A stretch of DNA of 26,532 bases from UBA1724 sp963611685. GTDB lineage: Bacteria > Verrucomicrobiota > Lentisphaeria > Oligosphaerales > Oligosphaeraceae. The stretch spans positions 1 through 26,532 of the forward strand of contig CAVDSU010000014.1 in the NCBI GenBank assembly GCA_963611685.1, in the 5' to 3' direction. The number at the start of each line of letters is the position of its first letter. Position 1 is the stretch's first letter. The position numbers and the translations under genes were made by a program. Of the stretch, positions 1 to 7,182 are shown piece by piece. The notes beneath the pieces are model-generated. The model ran no database searches and had not been told where the DNA came from. It saw only the letters and a list, made by a program, of their open reading frames with translations.

Positions 1-24
1 TTTTTTTACTTTTCCCTCAAGGGC

Positions 25-603
25 CTACTGGAGATTCGCGTAGGGGGAGGGACCGAACATATTCTCTTCCGGCTTTCCCTTATAGAGGAAGAGCAGGAAC
101 ATGACGGTGGGGGCGCCGACGAACCAGAAGAAAGGCAGGAAGAGCCAGGCAACCCAGTTGTTGCAGACCTTTGCGATGCGATCGAGGACCGTATTGCAGG
201 ACTCGTCCAGGTTCAGGAAATTCACGACGAAGACGATCGGCAGGCCCACGCAGCTCAAATACCACATCCAGAAGCCGGACAGCCCGAGGTCATGAAGTCT
301 GCGGACGGACACGGACACGAGGGGAATCAGCAGGAGAAGGTTAAGGACCAGGAAGATTATGCCAAGCACAGCCAAGAAGAAAGGCGCGAAAACAAGGCCG
401 CAAAGCCCCGTAACAACCATTTCGACAACATAAAGCAGAATAAAGGCCACCAGGAAGGTCCAGAAATCGGCGCGGGAAGCGCGTCCGGCAAAAGAGAAGG
501 ACTTCTTGAGGCATTCAAGAATCCGTGCCATGAAGTTCTTGCCCGACTGCTTCGCAAAGTCCTTCGCCTGGGATTTCAAATTCTCCATCTGATCATTTTC
601 CAT
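25..603 (-). CDS. DUF805 family inner-membrane protein
   Basis: A 192-aa protein of the DUF805 membrane family, whose function is unknown. It has a charged cytoplasmic N-terminus (about residues 1-35), the family's GRASRADFW motif at 40-48, hydrophobic membrane segments at about 50-100, the second family signature RRLHDLGLSG at 101-110, and further hydrophobic segments at about 111-130 and 150-175. It ends in the typical short tail (GKPEENMFGPSP, from 176). The ATG is preceded by an AAAGGAG Shine-Dalgarno (complement of 611-617) at good spacing, which fixes the start. It is transcribed away from the nrdD operon and looks monocistronic inside the window. Nothing in the sequence links it functionally to its neighbours. 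Family assignment is confident; no role can be given. Confidence 0.9.
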   Translation of the reverse strand: MENDQMENLKSQAKDFAKQSGKNFMARILECLKKSFSFAGRASRADFWTFLVAFILLYVVEMVVTGLCGLVFAPFFLAVLGIIFLVLNLLLLIPLVSVSVRRLHDLGLSGFWMWYLSCVGLPIVFVVNFLNLDESCNTVLDRIAKVCNNWVAWLFLPFFWFVGAPTVMFLLFLYKGKPEENMFGPSPYANLQ

Positions 604-838
604 CGTCTTACTCCTTTTTTGGGGATTCTCTACTGCAAAAAACTCTTCATGCCCGACGGAAAAGGAACTCCGCCTCTTGGCGCGGCGGTAAGATAGCCTC
701 CGAAAGCGTAGCCGTCATGCGGCCCCGCCCATCGCACGGCAATCATGCGCCAAAGCCCCCAGCAGGAGGTCAAAAGACACTCCCTCCTAACACCTGACGC
801 CGACGCTGGGATTTCGCATGCGTCATATCGGCGAAAAC

Positions 839-854
839 ACACTAGATATTGGGC
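839..854 (+). promoter_or_regulatory. NrdR-box-like site 1 (distal)
   Basis: The sequence ACACTAGATATTGGGC matches the known NrdR-box pattern ACACWATATATWGTGT at 13 of 16 positions. It lies about 160 bp upstream of the operator pair and about 390 bp before nrdD. It may be an auxiliary site for DNA looping, or a chance or relic copy. Its core CTAGATAT is identical to the other two sites. Confidence 0.55.
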
Positions 855-998
855 CGCAATCCTAACAAATCCTACACCTAGTGGCATTTCCGGGAGTGTC
901 CCATAACTTTTATAGGACTTTTTTCATTGGCTGTATATGGTTGCGGCATGGGGGGTTGCGCAAAAGTGCAATGGGGACTTAGAGAGAATCCCCCCGTC

Positions 999-1014
999 AT
1001 ACTAGATATTGGGG
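999..1014 (+). promoter_or_regulatory. NrdR-box-like site 2 (proximal pair, upstream half)
   Basis: The sequence ATACTAGATATTGGGG matches 12 of 16 positions of the NrdR-box pattern. Its core CTAGATAT starts exactly 31 bp (three helical turns) before that of site 3, the spacing typical of paired NrdR boxes. It abuts the candidate -35 element. NrdR is the ATP/dATP-responsive repressor of ribonucleotide reductase genes, and the downstream gene is nrdD. Confidence 0.8.
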
Positions 1015-1043
1015 TTTGCATGCCTTTTTCCGCTAGATATAGT
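1015..1043 (+). promoter_or_regulatory. Candidate sigma70-type promoter of nrdD operon
   Basis: A -35 TTTGCA (1015-1020) and -10 TATAGT (1038-1043) are separated by exactly 17 bp. The promoter lies between and over the two proximal NrdR boxes, the layout expected for repression. Transcription from here would give a leader of about 195 nt. That leader contains a GC-rich hairpin (CGCCGCTCC at 1132-1140 against GGGGCGGCG at 1154-1162, one G-U pair) with no U-tract. Confidence 0.55.
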
Positions 1044-1045
1044 AT
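1030..1045 (+). promoter_or_regulatory. NrdR-box-like site 3 (proximal pair, downstream half)
   Basis: The sequence CCGCTAGATATAGTAT matches 12 of 16 positions of the NrdR-box pattern. It overlaps the candidate -10 hexamer TATAGT (1038-1043), so bound repressor would occlude RNA polymerase. Together with site 2 it forms the 31-bp-spaced operator pair expected for NrdR. Confidence 0.8.
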
Positions 1046-1245
1046 TCGTCGCGCCCTCCGGAAGGTCCCCTTGAAGAAGCATTTCCTTCTGGTGCGCCTG
1101 GCCGACGCCTTTTTTCTCTGCCTTTGCCTTTCGCCGCTCCGAGGCTGTTCCCCGGGGCGGCGTCTTGCGCAGGGGGGATTTCCCTCCGTGCGAAGTGCCT
1201 CTTTCCTGGAACATTCTATCCCCCTCCAACCATCTATCCATCCCT

Positions 1246-3960
1246 ATGGAAAACACCTCTCAAGCTCCCTTTCTGAAGTTCCGCAAGCGGGACGGCCTGG
1301 TCGTCCCCTTCACGATCCAGAAGATCGCCACCGCCATCTACAAAGCTGGGCAGGCGGCCGCGTCCCAGGAGGGCCGGGAGTTCACCCGCGAGGAGGCGGA
1401 GAGCCTGGCGCAGGATGTGGTGCACCAGCTGGACAACCCGCTGTGCGAGTATTACGTGAATGCGGACGCCAAGGGCAACCGCATTCCGAACATCGAGGAC
1501 GTGCAGGACGTCGTGGAGATCACGCTCTCCGAGCACCGCTTGCCCGCCACGGTGGCGGCCTACAAGCGCTACCGCAAGAGCCGTGAGCGCGCCCGTGAGG
1601 CCATCCGCGTCAGCGACAAGGGCTCCAAGAGCAAGAAGGGCGACCTGACCGACCAGAGCCTGTTGCTGGTGGAGTCCATGGGCGACGCCTCGTTGGGCAC
1701 CTGGGACCGCACGAAGATTGTGCGGAAGCTGGCCGACAAGCTGAACATGGAGTTGGAGGAGGCCATTGCGGTTGCCAAGGAGGTGGAGAACGAGATCATC
1801 GCCAGCGGCATGAAGCGGGTGAACACGCTGCTGATCCGGGAGATGGTGAACAACGTCCTGGAGTCCCACGGCTACAGCGGCCGTCTGCGCGACCTGTCCA
1901 TCTACGCCGTGCCCCGCGAGTTCGTGGAGAACCTGATGTACTCCAAGTCCAACGAGAACAGCAACATCGTCAACAACAACCCGGAGGCGGTGAATCTGTC
2001 CATTGCGGAGTTGGTGCTCAAGCAGTGGGGTCTGGACGCCATCTTCACCCCCGAGGTCAAGGCGGCGCACGACACCGGCGCCATCCACCTTCACGACCTG
2101 GGATACCCCCACCGCGTCTACTGCTCCAGCCACTCCATCGAATACATCAAGAAATACGGCTTGTGCGGCCTGACGAACCTGAATACCGAGTCCGATCCCG
2201 CCCGCAGCGCCAGCGTCCTCACCGGACACCTGAACACCTACCTGGCCTCCATGCAGGCGAACTACGCCGGCGCCCTGGGCATCGCCTACATCAACATCTT
2301 CTATGCGCCGTATCTGGTGGGCATGGACGACAAGCACATGAAGCAGGTGGCGCAGGAGCTCATCTTCAATGGCTCCCAGAACGCCTTCTCCCGCGGCGGA
2401 CAGACCCTCTTCCTGGATTTCAACATCCACACCGGCGTGCCCAAGTACATGCGGAATGTCCCCGCGGTGGGTCCCGGCGGGCGCTACCAGCTCAAGGACG
2501 CGCAGGGCGTGATCCATCCCCTGGTGGAGCGCCTTCAGGAGGCCACCGACGCCAACGGCAACCAGCTGATGAGCCTCTACTTCCAGGAAGAGAATGGCCA
2601 GGAGCGCCTGGTGCTCCGGGAGCTCTACAGCGAGAAGCTCGGCCTGCACATTGACGACTCCGTGACCAAGGAGCTGGAGAAGCGCGGCGAGCACGTCGTG
2701 TGCTACGGCGAATACGAGACCGAGGCCCGCCGCTTCACCAGCGCGCTGCTGAAGGTCTGGGGCGAGGGCGACCGCCACGGCCGCATCTTCGAATTCCCCA
2801 AGTGCGACTTCCATGTCTCCGCCGAGACCTTCGAGGATCCCGAGCAATACAAGATCTTCCAGGAGGCCTGCCAGCTGGCCAGCCACAACGGCTCCACCTA
2901 CTTCATCTTCGACCGCGACGAGGTCACCCTCTCCGCCTGCTGCCGCCTGCGCACCACCATCACCGACAACCGGATGCTCCGACACCCCGAGTGCCTCCGC
3001 TTCTGCGGCTTCCAGAACGTGACCATCAATCTGCCCCAGTGCGCCTTCCGCGCCTCCCGTGCCGGCAACCGCACCTACGAGGGCACCTGCCAGGAGATCG
3101 ACAAGATGATGGACCTGGCAATCCAGGCGCACCTGCAGAAGAAGAAGATGATCGCCCTCATGATGTCCGAGCCCGGACGCCCGCTGTGGCAGGTGGGCAA
3201 GAAGGCCTGCGACGGCCGCCCCTACATCGAGCTGGACAAGTGCACCTACATCATCGGCATGCTGGGCATGAACGACATGGTGAAATTCCTAACGGGCAAG
3301 GAGATGCACGAGAGTGACGAGGCCTACGACATGGCGTTGCGCATCACCACGCACATGTATCTGCGCACCAAGCACTACACCGAGGAGCTGGGCCTGAAGT
3401 TCACCCTCGAGGAATCCCCCGCCGAATCCGCCGCGCGCCGCCTGGCGAAGGCGGACCTGCTCTACTACCGCCCCGAGGCGCTCACTTGCTACAAGGGCGA
3501 CTCCGAGGACGTGGCCTACTACACCAACTCCATCCACCTGGCCGCCGAGGCGCCCGTCTCGCTGGTGGAGCGCATCCGCAAGCAGGGAGTCTTCCACTCC
3601 CTCATCGAATCCGGCGCCATGATCCACGCCTTCGTCGGCGAAGAAAAGCCCTCCGCCGAGGCCATCGGAGAACTCATCCGACAGAGCTTCCTGCGCACCC
3701 AGGCCGCACAGATCACCATCTCCCCCGAATTCACCTACTGCCAACACTGCGGACACCAGTCCCGCGGACTCCAGGAGACCTGCGCACAGTGCGGCTCCCA
3801 CGACGTCTTCGGGCTCACCCGCGTGGTAGGATACTTCAGCAAGATCCAGAACTGGAACAAGTCCAAGCGCTACGGCGAATTGGTCAACCGCCATCGCGGC
3901 GACTACGCGGTGGCCTCCGCCGACGCCGACGGCAACGACGCCATGGAGACGGCCGACTAG
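1246..3960 (+). CDS. nrdD: Anaerobic (class III) ribonucleoside-triphosphate reductase NrdD
   Basis: NrdD reduces ribonucleoside triphosphates to dNTPs under anoxia using a glycyl radical. The 904-aa chain starts with an ATP-cone (about residues 10-115, FRKRDGLVVPF). A second cone-like segment follows (about 152-212, WDRTKIVRKL to VLESHGY), which helps explain a length well above the roughly 700 aa of E. coli NrdD. The catalytic barrel holds Cys565-Cys566-Arg, matching the family GCR thiyl-radical motif, followed by VTINLP. The C-terminus has a four-cysteine zinc site (Cys832, 835, 846, 849) and the glycyl-radical loop RVVGYF with Gly862. The start at 1246 is chosen because homology begins there. 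The frame is open upstream to 1165, but those residues look unrelated. No Shine-Dalgarno precedes the ATG; the leader is C-rich. Probably NrdR-controlled and cotranscribed with the redoxin and nrdG. Confidence 0.96.
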   Translation: MENTSQAPFLKFRKRDGLVVPFTIQKIATAIYKAGQAAASQEGREFTREEAESLAQDVVHQLDNPLCEYYVNADAKGNRIPNIEDVQDVVEITLSEHRLPATVAAYKRYRKSRERAREAIRVSDKGSKSKKGDLTDQSLLLVESMGDASLGTWDRTKIVRKLADKLNMELEEAIAVAKEVENEIIASGMKRVNTLLIREMVNNVLESHGYSGRLRDLSIYAVPREFVENLMYSKSNENSNIVNNNPEAVNLSIAELVLKQWGLDAIFTPEVKAAHDTGAIHLHDLGYPHRVYCSSHSIEYIKKYGLCGLTNLNTESDPARSASVLTGHLNTYLASMQANYAGALGIAYINIFYAPYLVGMDDKHMKQVAQELIFNGSQNAFSRGGQTLFLDFNIHTGVPKYMRNVPAVGPGGRYQLKDAQGVIHPLVERLQEATDANGNQLMSLYFQEENGQERLVLRELYSEKLGLHIDDSVTKELEKRGEHVVCYGEYETEARRFTSALLKVWGEGDRHGRIFEFPKCDFHVSAETFEDPEQYKIFQEACQLASHNGSTYFIFDRDEVTLSACCRLRTTITDNRMLRHPECLRFCGFQNVTINLPQCAFRASRAGNRTYEGTCQEIDKMMDLAIQAHLQKKKMIALMMSEPGRPLWQVGKKACDGRPYIELDKCTYIIGMLGMNDMVKFLTGKEMHESDEAYDMALRITTHMYLRTKHYTEELGLKFTLEESPAESAARRLAKADLLYYRPEALTCYKGDSEDVAYYTNSIHLAAEAPVSLVERIRKQGVFHSLIESGAMIHAFVGEEKPSAEAIGELIRQSFLRTQAAQITISPEFTYCQHCGHQSRGLQETCAQCGSHDVFGLTRVVGYFSKIQNWNKSKRYGELVNRHRGDYAVASADADGNDAMETAD

Positions 3961-4012
3961 CCCGTCGCCGTCAACCGACAAATCCCGTTCCCATTCCAGG
4001 AGAACTCCCCTT

Positions 4013-4423
4013 ATGACCATCGCCGAAAAGCCCCTCGTCGTACACGTCTTCGGAAAGCCCGGCTGCGCCAAGTGCGCCATGCTGAACCGCCGTCTGGACA
4101 AGATGCTGGCGGAAGACCCCCGCTATGCCCGCTTTCACAAGGAATACCACAATGTGCTGGAAGAGGAGGGCCTCATGACCTTCTGCAAGACCGAGTGCCT
4201 GAATCCCAGCCGCATTCCCGCCATGATGGTGGGCGTGCAGGACGAAAACGGCAAGCCGAACTTCCTTCCCAATCCCGCCCCCGACACCGCCGACCCCGTC
4301 TGCAAGCACTCCAAGCTCTACCAGTTCCTGGGCGTGCAGACCGACTACTCCGACGAAGGAAAGGGCATCATCTCCCCCGAAATGATCCAGACCATCCTGG
4401 ACGAGGCACTGAAAATTGCCTGA
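4013..4423 (+). CDS. Thioredoxin/glutaredoxin-like protein in nrd operon
   Basis: A 136-aa protein with a thioredoxin-fold start (VVHVFGKPGC) and a Cys18-Ala-Lys-Cys21 redox motif, followed by helix-like sequence and a possible cis-Pro region (SRIPAMMV). Further cysteines occur in TFCKTEC and near the C-terminus. It lies 52 bp after nrdD and overlaps the nrdG start by 8 bp, so it is almost certainly part of the operon. AGGAG (3998-4002) supports the ATG. Family knowledge: some class III reductases use thioredoxin- or glutaredoxin-like donors (NrdH-type) instead of formate. The position between nrdD and nrdG suggests this is NrdD's dedicated electron donor, which is an inference. It could instead be a repair or recycling redoxin. 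It is longer than classical NrdH or glutaredoxin (about 80 aa). Confidence 0.82.
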   Translation: MTIAEKPLVVHVFGKPGCAKCAMLNRRLDKMLAEDPRYARFHKEYHNVLEEEGLMTFCKTECLNPSRIPAMMVGVQDENGKPNFLPNPAPDTADPVCKHSKLYQFLGVQTDYSDEGKGIISPEMIQTILDEALKIA

Positions 4424-5123
4424 CCTACAGGAAAAATCCGTCATTTCCGCGTTCATGAGGCGCCCGACCCTGGTGGACTACCCGGGACACCTGGGCGTCC
4501 TCATGTTCACCAGCGGATGCAACTTCCGATGCGGCTTCTGCCATAACCCAGACCTCATCGATGCCACAAGCGCCAAGACCTTCTCCTTCGCCACGCTCAA
4601 GGAGCGACTGGACAAGTATCGGGAGGAGTGGGTCAAGGCGGTCACGGTCTCCGGGGGAGAGCCCACCATCCACGCCGGACTCCCCCAGACCCTCGCCTTC
4701 CTGAAGGAACAGGGATTCCTCCTGAAGCTGGATACCAATGGCTCCAATCCCGCCATGCTCCACGAAGTCCTGCCGCTGCTGGACTACGTGGCCATGGACA
4801 TCAAGTGCTCCCTCCCAAAATATCCGGAATTCGTCCACTATCAAAACCTGGAAAACATCCGGGAATCCATCCGCCTGATCATGGATCAGGCAAAGGACTA
4901 CGAATTCCGCACCACCGTCCTGGAAGCCGTCCATACCCCCGACGAAATCACCGCCGCAGCCCAGGACATCCGGGGCGCCAAACGCTGGATCTTCCAGCCA
5001 TTCGTCCCCCACGAAAACCTCCCCCAGGAAAGCCTCCGCACCACCCCACGCACCAGGCCCTCCGTCCTCCAGGACTGCGCAAACGCAGCAAAGCCCTTCG
5101 TCCTGGAAGCCCTGGTGCGCTGA
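4416..5123 (+). CDS. nrdG: Anaerobic RNR-activating radical SAM protein NrdG
   Basis: A radical SAM enzyme that cleaves S-adenosylmethionine to install the glycyl radical on NrdD (target Gly862). The 4Fe-4S motif is clear: Cys35-X3-Cys39-X2-Cys42 (TSGCNFRCGFC), preceded by TLVDYPG as in the YjjW/NrdG2-like activase group. A glycine-rich SAM-binding segment follows (TVSGGEPT). The start is called at TTG 4416, which overlaps the redoxin stop and has GAGG (4403-4406) at good spacing. The residues ISAFMRRP before the ATG at 4455 align with the usual I-x-G-F-x-K lead of this family, so the ATG would cut conserved sequence. At 235 aa it is complete. It is the last gene of the operon; no clear terminator hairpin follows. 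Confidence 0.88.
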   Translation: MPDLQEKSVISAFMRRPTLVDYPGHLGVLMFTSGCNFRCGFCHNPDLIDATSAKTFSFATLKERLDKYREEWVKAVTVSGGEPTIHAGLPQTLAFLKEQGFLLKLDTNGSNPAMLHEVLPLLDYVAMDIKCSLPKYPEFVHYQNLENIRESIRLIMDQAKDYEFRTTVLEAVHTPDEITAAAQDIRGAKRWIFQPFVPHENLPQESLRTTPRTRPSVLQDCANAAKPFVLEALVR

Positions 5124-5411
5124 AGGGCGTTATATCAAATAAGCTGAGGGAAATAGGGGGGAAGGGGGAAATCGGAATCGTTGTCTGCCTTCGCCTAATG
5201 CATAATTTCTGGCGTTTTCCGGGAGGCATTTCCTGGCGTTGCCGGGCGGGTGGGATTTTATTTATAGAATCGATCGAGAGAGTGCAACGACTGGGAAAGG
5301 CGGAATACATTACGCACTCCTTTGCGCCGGAAGACGATTCCGGCATAGCAAGGACCTTGCAAATGCCGCATTTTCGATTCAATACCGAAGCCGAAACCAA
5401 GAAATGTAGCC
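5124..5411. other. Intergenic region before prepilin-like gene
   Basis: 288 bp without a gene. It contains an imperfect direct repeat of 22 bp (5205-5226 and 5228-5249, ATTTCTGGCGTTTTCCGGGAGG-like) and a candidate promoter that starts in the second copy (TTGCCG 5239-5244, 18-bp spacer, TATAGA 5263-5268). Nothing else is recognised. Confidence 0.5.
5239..5268 (+). promoter_or_regulatory. Candidate promoter of prepilin-like gene
   Basis: TTGCCG (5239-5244), an 18-bp spacer and TATAGA (5263-5268). The -35 lies inside the second copy of a 22-bp imperfect direct repeat, which could be an operator. It would give a leader of about 135 nt. Pattern match only. Confidence 0.35.
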
Positions 5412-6212
5412 ATGAAAAATAGACTCTTCACCCTCATTGAATTGCTGACGGTGATTGCCATCATCGCCATCCTGGCGGGGCTCCTCCTGCCCGCCGTTGG
5501 CCGCGCCCGCGCTTCCGCCCAGAGGATTTCCTGCGTCAACAACCTGTCGCAGATAGGCAAGGCCGAGGCGATGTTCACCGTTGACCACAAGGACAAGATC
5601 TGCCCCACGAATGACCGGGGCAGGCATTACAACTACGTCTACTGCCTTTGGAGCTACATCGGGGAGAGCGAGAAGATCTTCATCTGCCCCACGGACCCGA
5701 ACGAAGAAAATGGCCTGGACCCCGACTGGGACAACGATTGGCGGATCACCGATGAGGAGAAGAAATTCCTCCACTTCAGCTATCTGGTGAACGGGCGGTC
5801 CGAAGGCCTGAAATTCCAGTACGGCTCCCACAAGAGCAACAGCCCTGACCTCCAACTCCTCACGCAGAAGATGAAGCAATGGCGGAGTGCCGCCACCATC
5901 AAGGCGCCCTCCCGCACCATGAGCGTAGCCGAAGGATATGGCTACTGGCAAACCGACGAAGGCGGCTCATACGGCGGAATCGGAGAAAACTCCGAAGTCT
6001 CCTACTCCGATTTCTGCAACCGCTACGACAATGGCCTGCGCGACAAAACCGGCCTGAACGAAGACGTCCGTCGTCTGAACCTGGGAGCCCACGACAATGT
6101 CTCCAACTACCTCTACCTGGATGGCCATGTGGAGACCCTCAACGCAGAAGAGGCCGACGACCAGTTCAAGGCCGGCGAAAAGAAATCCAGCTGGTATTTG
6201 CCGTTGCAGTAG
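5412..6212 (+). CDS. Prepilin-like protein with N-terminal methylation and H-X9-DG motifs
   Basis: A 266-aa type II secretion/type IV pilin-like protein of the class expanded in Lentisphaerota and Planctomycetota (DUF1559-like). The N-terminus has a short basic leader, then F6-T-L-I-E10 and a long hydrophobic helix (about 11-29). This is the class III signal cut by prepilin peptidase, with Glu10 as the mature Glu+5. The residue before Phe6 is Leu, not the canonical Gly. After the helix comes the usual CVNNLSQIG segment (41-49). Near the C-terminus His227 is followed by nine residues and Asp237-Gly238, the H-X9-DG motif of this family. No assembly genes (GspE, GspF or peptidase) are nearby, so it must use a machine encoded elsewhere. 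Its surface role is unknown. It is a single gene with its own candidate promoter and terminator. Confidence 0.92.
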   Translation: MKNRLFTLIELLTVIAIIAILAGLLLPAVGRARASAQRISCVNNLSQIGKAEAMFTVDHKDKICPTNDRGRHYNYVYCLWSYIGESEKIFICPTDPNEENGLDPDWDNDWRITDEEKKFLHFSYLVNGRSEGLKFQYGSHKSNSPDLQLLTQKMKQWRSAATIKAPSRTMSVAEGYGYWQTDEGGSYGGIGENSEVSYSDFCNRYDNGLRDKTGLNEDVRRLNLGAHDNVSNYLYLDGHVETLNAEEADDQFKAGEKKSSWYLPLQ

Positions 6213-6235
6213 ACCCGTTCCGCCCCCTGCCTCCC

Positions 6236-6274
6236 GGAGGTCCCCCCACTTATGCGGCGGGGGCCTCCTTTCCT
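6236..6274 (+). terminator. Rho-independent terminator after prepilin-like gene
   Basis: A strong GC stem pairs GGAGG-T-CCCCC (from 6236) with GGGGGCCTCC (ending 6268), with one bulged T, and is followed by TTTCCTTT. It begins 23 bp after the stop codon. Confidence 0.8.
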
Positions 6275-6664
6275 TTCGGGGCACTATGGCGGAGCAAAGA
6301 GGGGGGGCTGATTTCCGCAAGGGGGGTATCCCCCGCAGTCGCCGTGTCTTCTGTCCTCCTTGTGCATGGGGAGCACAAGGATTTTCGGAGCGGGATGTGG
6401 TGTGCGTTGGAGAAAAGCGCATTATGGTACGCGCATTGCCGGCAAGATATGATGCCAGGCCCCTATGCTTTTTCCTGACTTGAAGCCATTTTCCCTGTAG
6501 AAAAGATTCCGTGGTGGCGGCGTTGTTTCGGAGGAGGATCTCCGTATTCCGACCCCGTCGCGCGGCGCACTCCTTCCCCCGTCTTGCCTAGCAAGGACTC
6601 CTGCCATAGGAGCCCGTTTGCAGGCACGCGGGACTCCCTCTTCCCTCTCCCTGCCCTCTTTCCC
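6275..6664. other. Intergenic region before lspA
   Basis: 390 bp with no supportable gene. It holds a second terminator-like hairpin (6357-6385), a short GGGGG/CCCCC hairpin near 6321-6335 and a weak candidate promoter. That promoter is CTGACT 6475-6480, a 17-bp spacer and TAGAAA 6498-6503, which could drive lspA-miaA-coaE-rho. Short open frames here show no family features. Confidence 0.45.
6357..6385 (+). terminator. Second terminator-like hairpin, not attached to a gene
   Basis: A perfect 9-bp stem, TCCTTGTGC (6357-6365) against GCACAAGGA (6373-6381), with a 7-nt loop and followed by TTTTC. It lies 145 bp after the prepilin-like stop and beyond that gene's own terminator. It is either a back-up terminator or the end of a small unannotated transcript. 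Confidence 0.6.
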
Positions 6665-7177
6665 GTGAAGAATCCGCATCTATCCCGCACCTCGCTGATA
6701 GGCTGGCCCGGCATCTGCGCACTGCTGGTGCTGGCGCTGGACCAGCTAACGAAAGCCATCGTCTGCCACGTCTGGCCAGTGCCGGGCGCTGGCGACCTCG
6801 TGGTCATCCCGGGCATCTTCCGCCTGGTGCACTGGCGTAACACGGGCGCGGCCTGGGGGATGCTGGAGGGCCGCAGCTGGCTCTTGGGGATCTTCTCGCT
6901 TGTAGTGGCGGCGGCACTGGTCCTCTTCTGGCGGCGCGTCGTGGAGAAGGACTCCCTCTACGCCATCCCCTGCGGCGTCCTGCTGGGCGGAGTGCTGGGG
7001 AACATGATCGACCGGCTCTTCTTCCCGGAGGGCGTCGTGGACTTCCTGCGCTTCGAATTCTGGCCCGCCTTCAATGTGGCGGACAGCGCAATCTGCCTCT
7101 CCGTCTGCTTCTTGGCGGGATACGAGCTCTACCGGAGCTGGCGGAATCGCGGAAAGGCCCCCCGCGGAGAAGGCTGA
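6665..7177 (+). CDS. lspA: Lipoprotein signal peptidase (signal peptidase II)
   Basis: LspA cleaves the signal peptide of prolipoproteins after diacylglyceryl modification, in the inner membrane. The sequence has four hydrophobic segments (about 11-32, 69-90, 97-115 and 133-157). It carries the signatures DQLTK (26-30), GNMIDRLFF with catalytic Asp116, and FNVADSAI with catalytic Asp140. Numbering is from the GTG at 6665, which gives 170 aa, the family's normal size. The frame stays open upstream to a TTG at 6584 (197 aa). Those extra residues look non-conserved, so GTG is preferred, although neither start has a Shine-Dalgarno. It is the first gene of a tight run; miaA starts 5 bp after its stop. 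Confidence 0.93.
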   Translation: MKNPHLSRTSLIGWPGICALLVLALDQLTKAIVCHVWPVPGAGDLVVIPGIFRLVHWRNTGAAWGMLEGRSWLLGIFSLVVAAALVLFWRRVVEKDSLYAIPCGVLLGGVLGNMIDRLFFPEGVVDFLRFEFWPAFNVADSAICLSVCFLAGYELYRSWRNRGKAPRGEG

Positions 7178-7182
7178 CGGGC

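Larger units (their letters stand above)
604..1245. other. Intergenic control region between DUF805 gene and nrdD
   Basis: A 642-bp region with no convincing gene. It holds three NrdR-box-like sites (839-854, 999-1014, 1030-1045), a candidate promoter (1015-1043) and a roughly 195-nt nrdD leader. Another imperfect inverted repeat (TTGCG, 6-nt gap, TGCAA, 956-971) lies between the first and second boxes. A short minus-strand open frame at 630-887 has no recognisable family and is not called. Confidence 0.7.

Noticed and set aside
1..24. Terminator for the DUF805 gene at the left edge
   Set aside because: On the minus strand the short CCCT/AGGG hairpin is followed by A, not T, and the window ends there.
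630..887. 85-aa minus-strand frame between the DUF805 gene and the NrdR sites
   Set aside because: No family, no credible ribosome site, and it overlaps NrdR site 1; more likely non-coding.
640..900. Possible cobalamin or other riboswitch before nrdD
   Set aside because: I looked for a B12-box-like and other conserved cores and saw none; the NrdR boxes already give a regulatory explanation.
1234..3132. 632-aa open frame on the minus strand opposite nrdD
   Set aside because: It is an antisense shadow caused by strong GC codon bias; composition is Val/Leu/Gly/His-rich with no domain, and nrdD fully explains the DNA.
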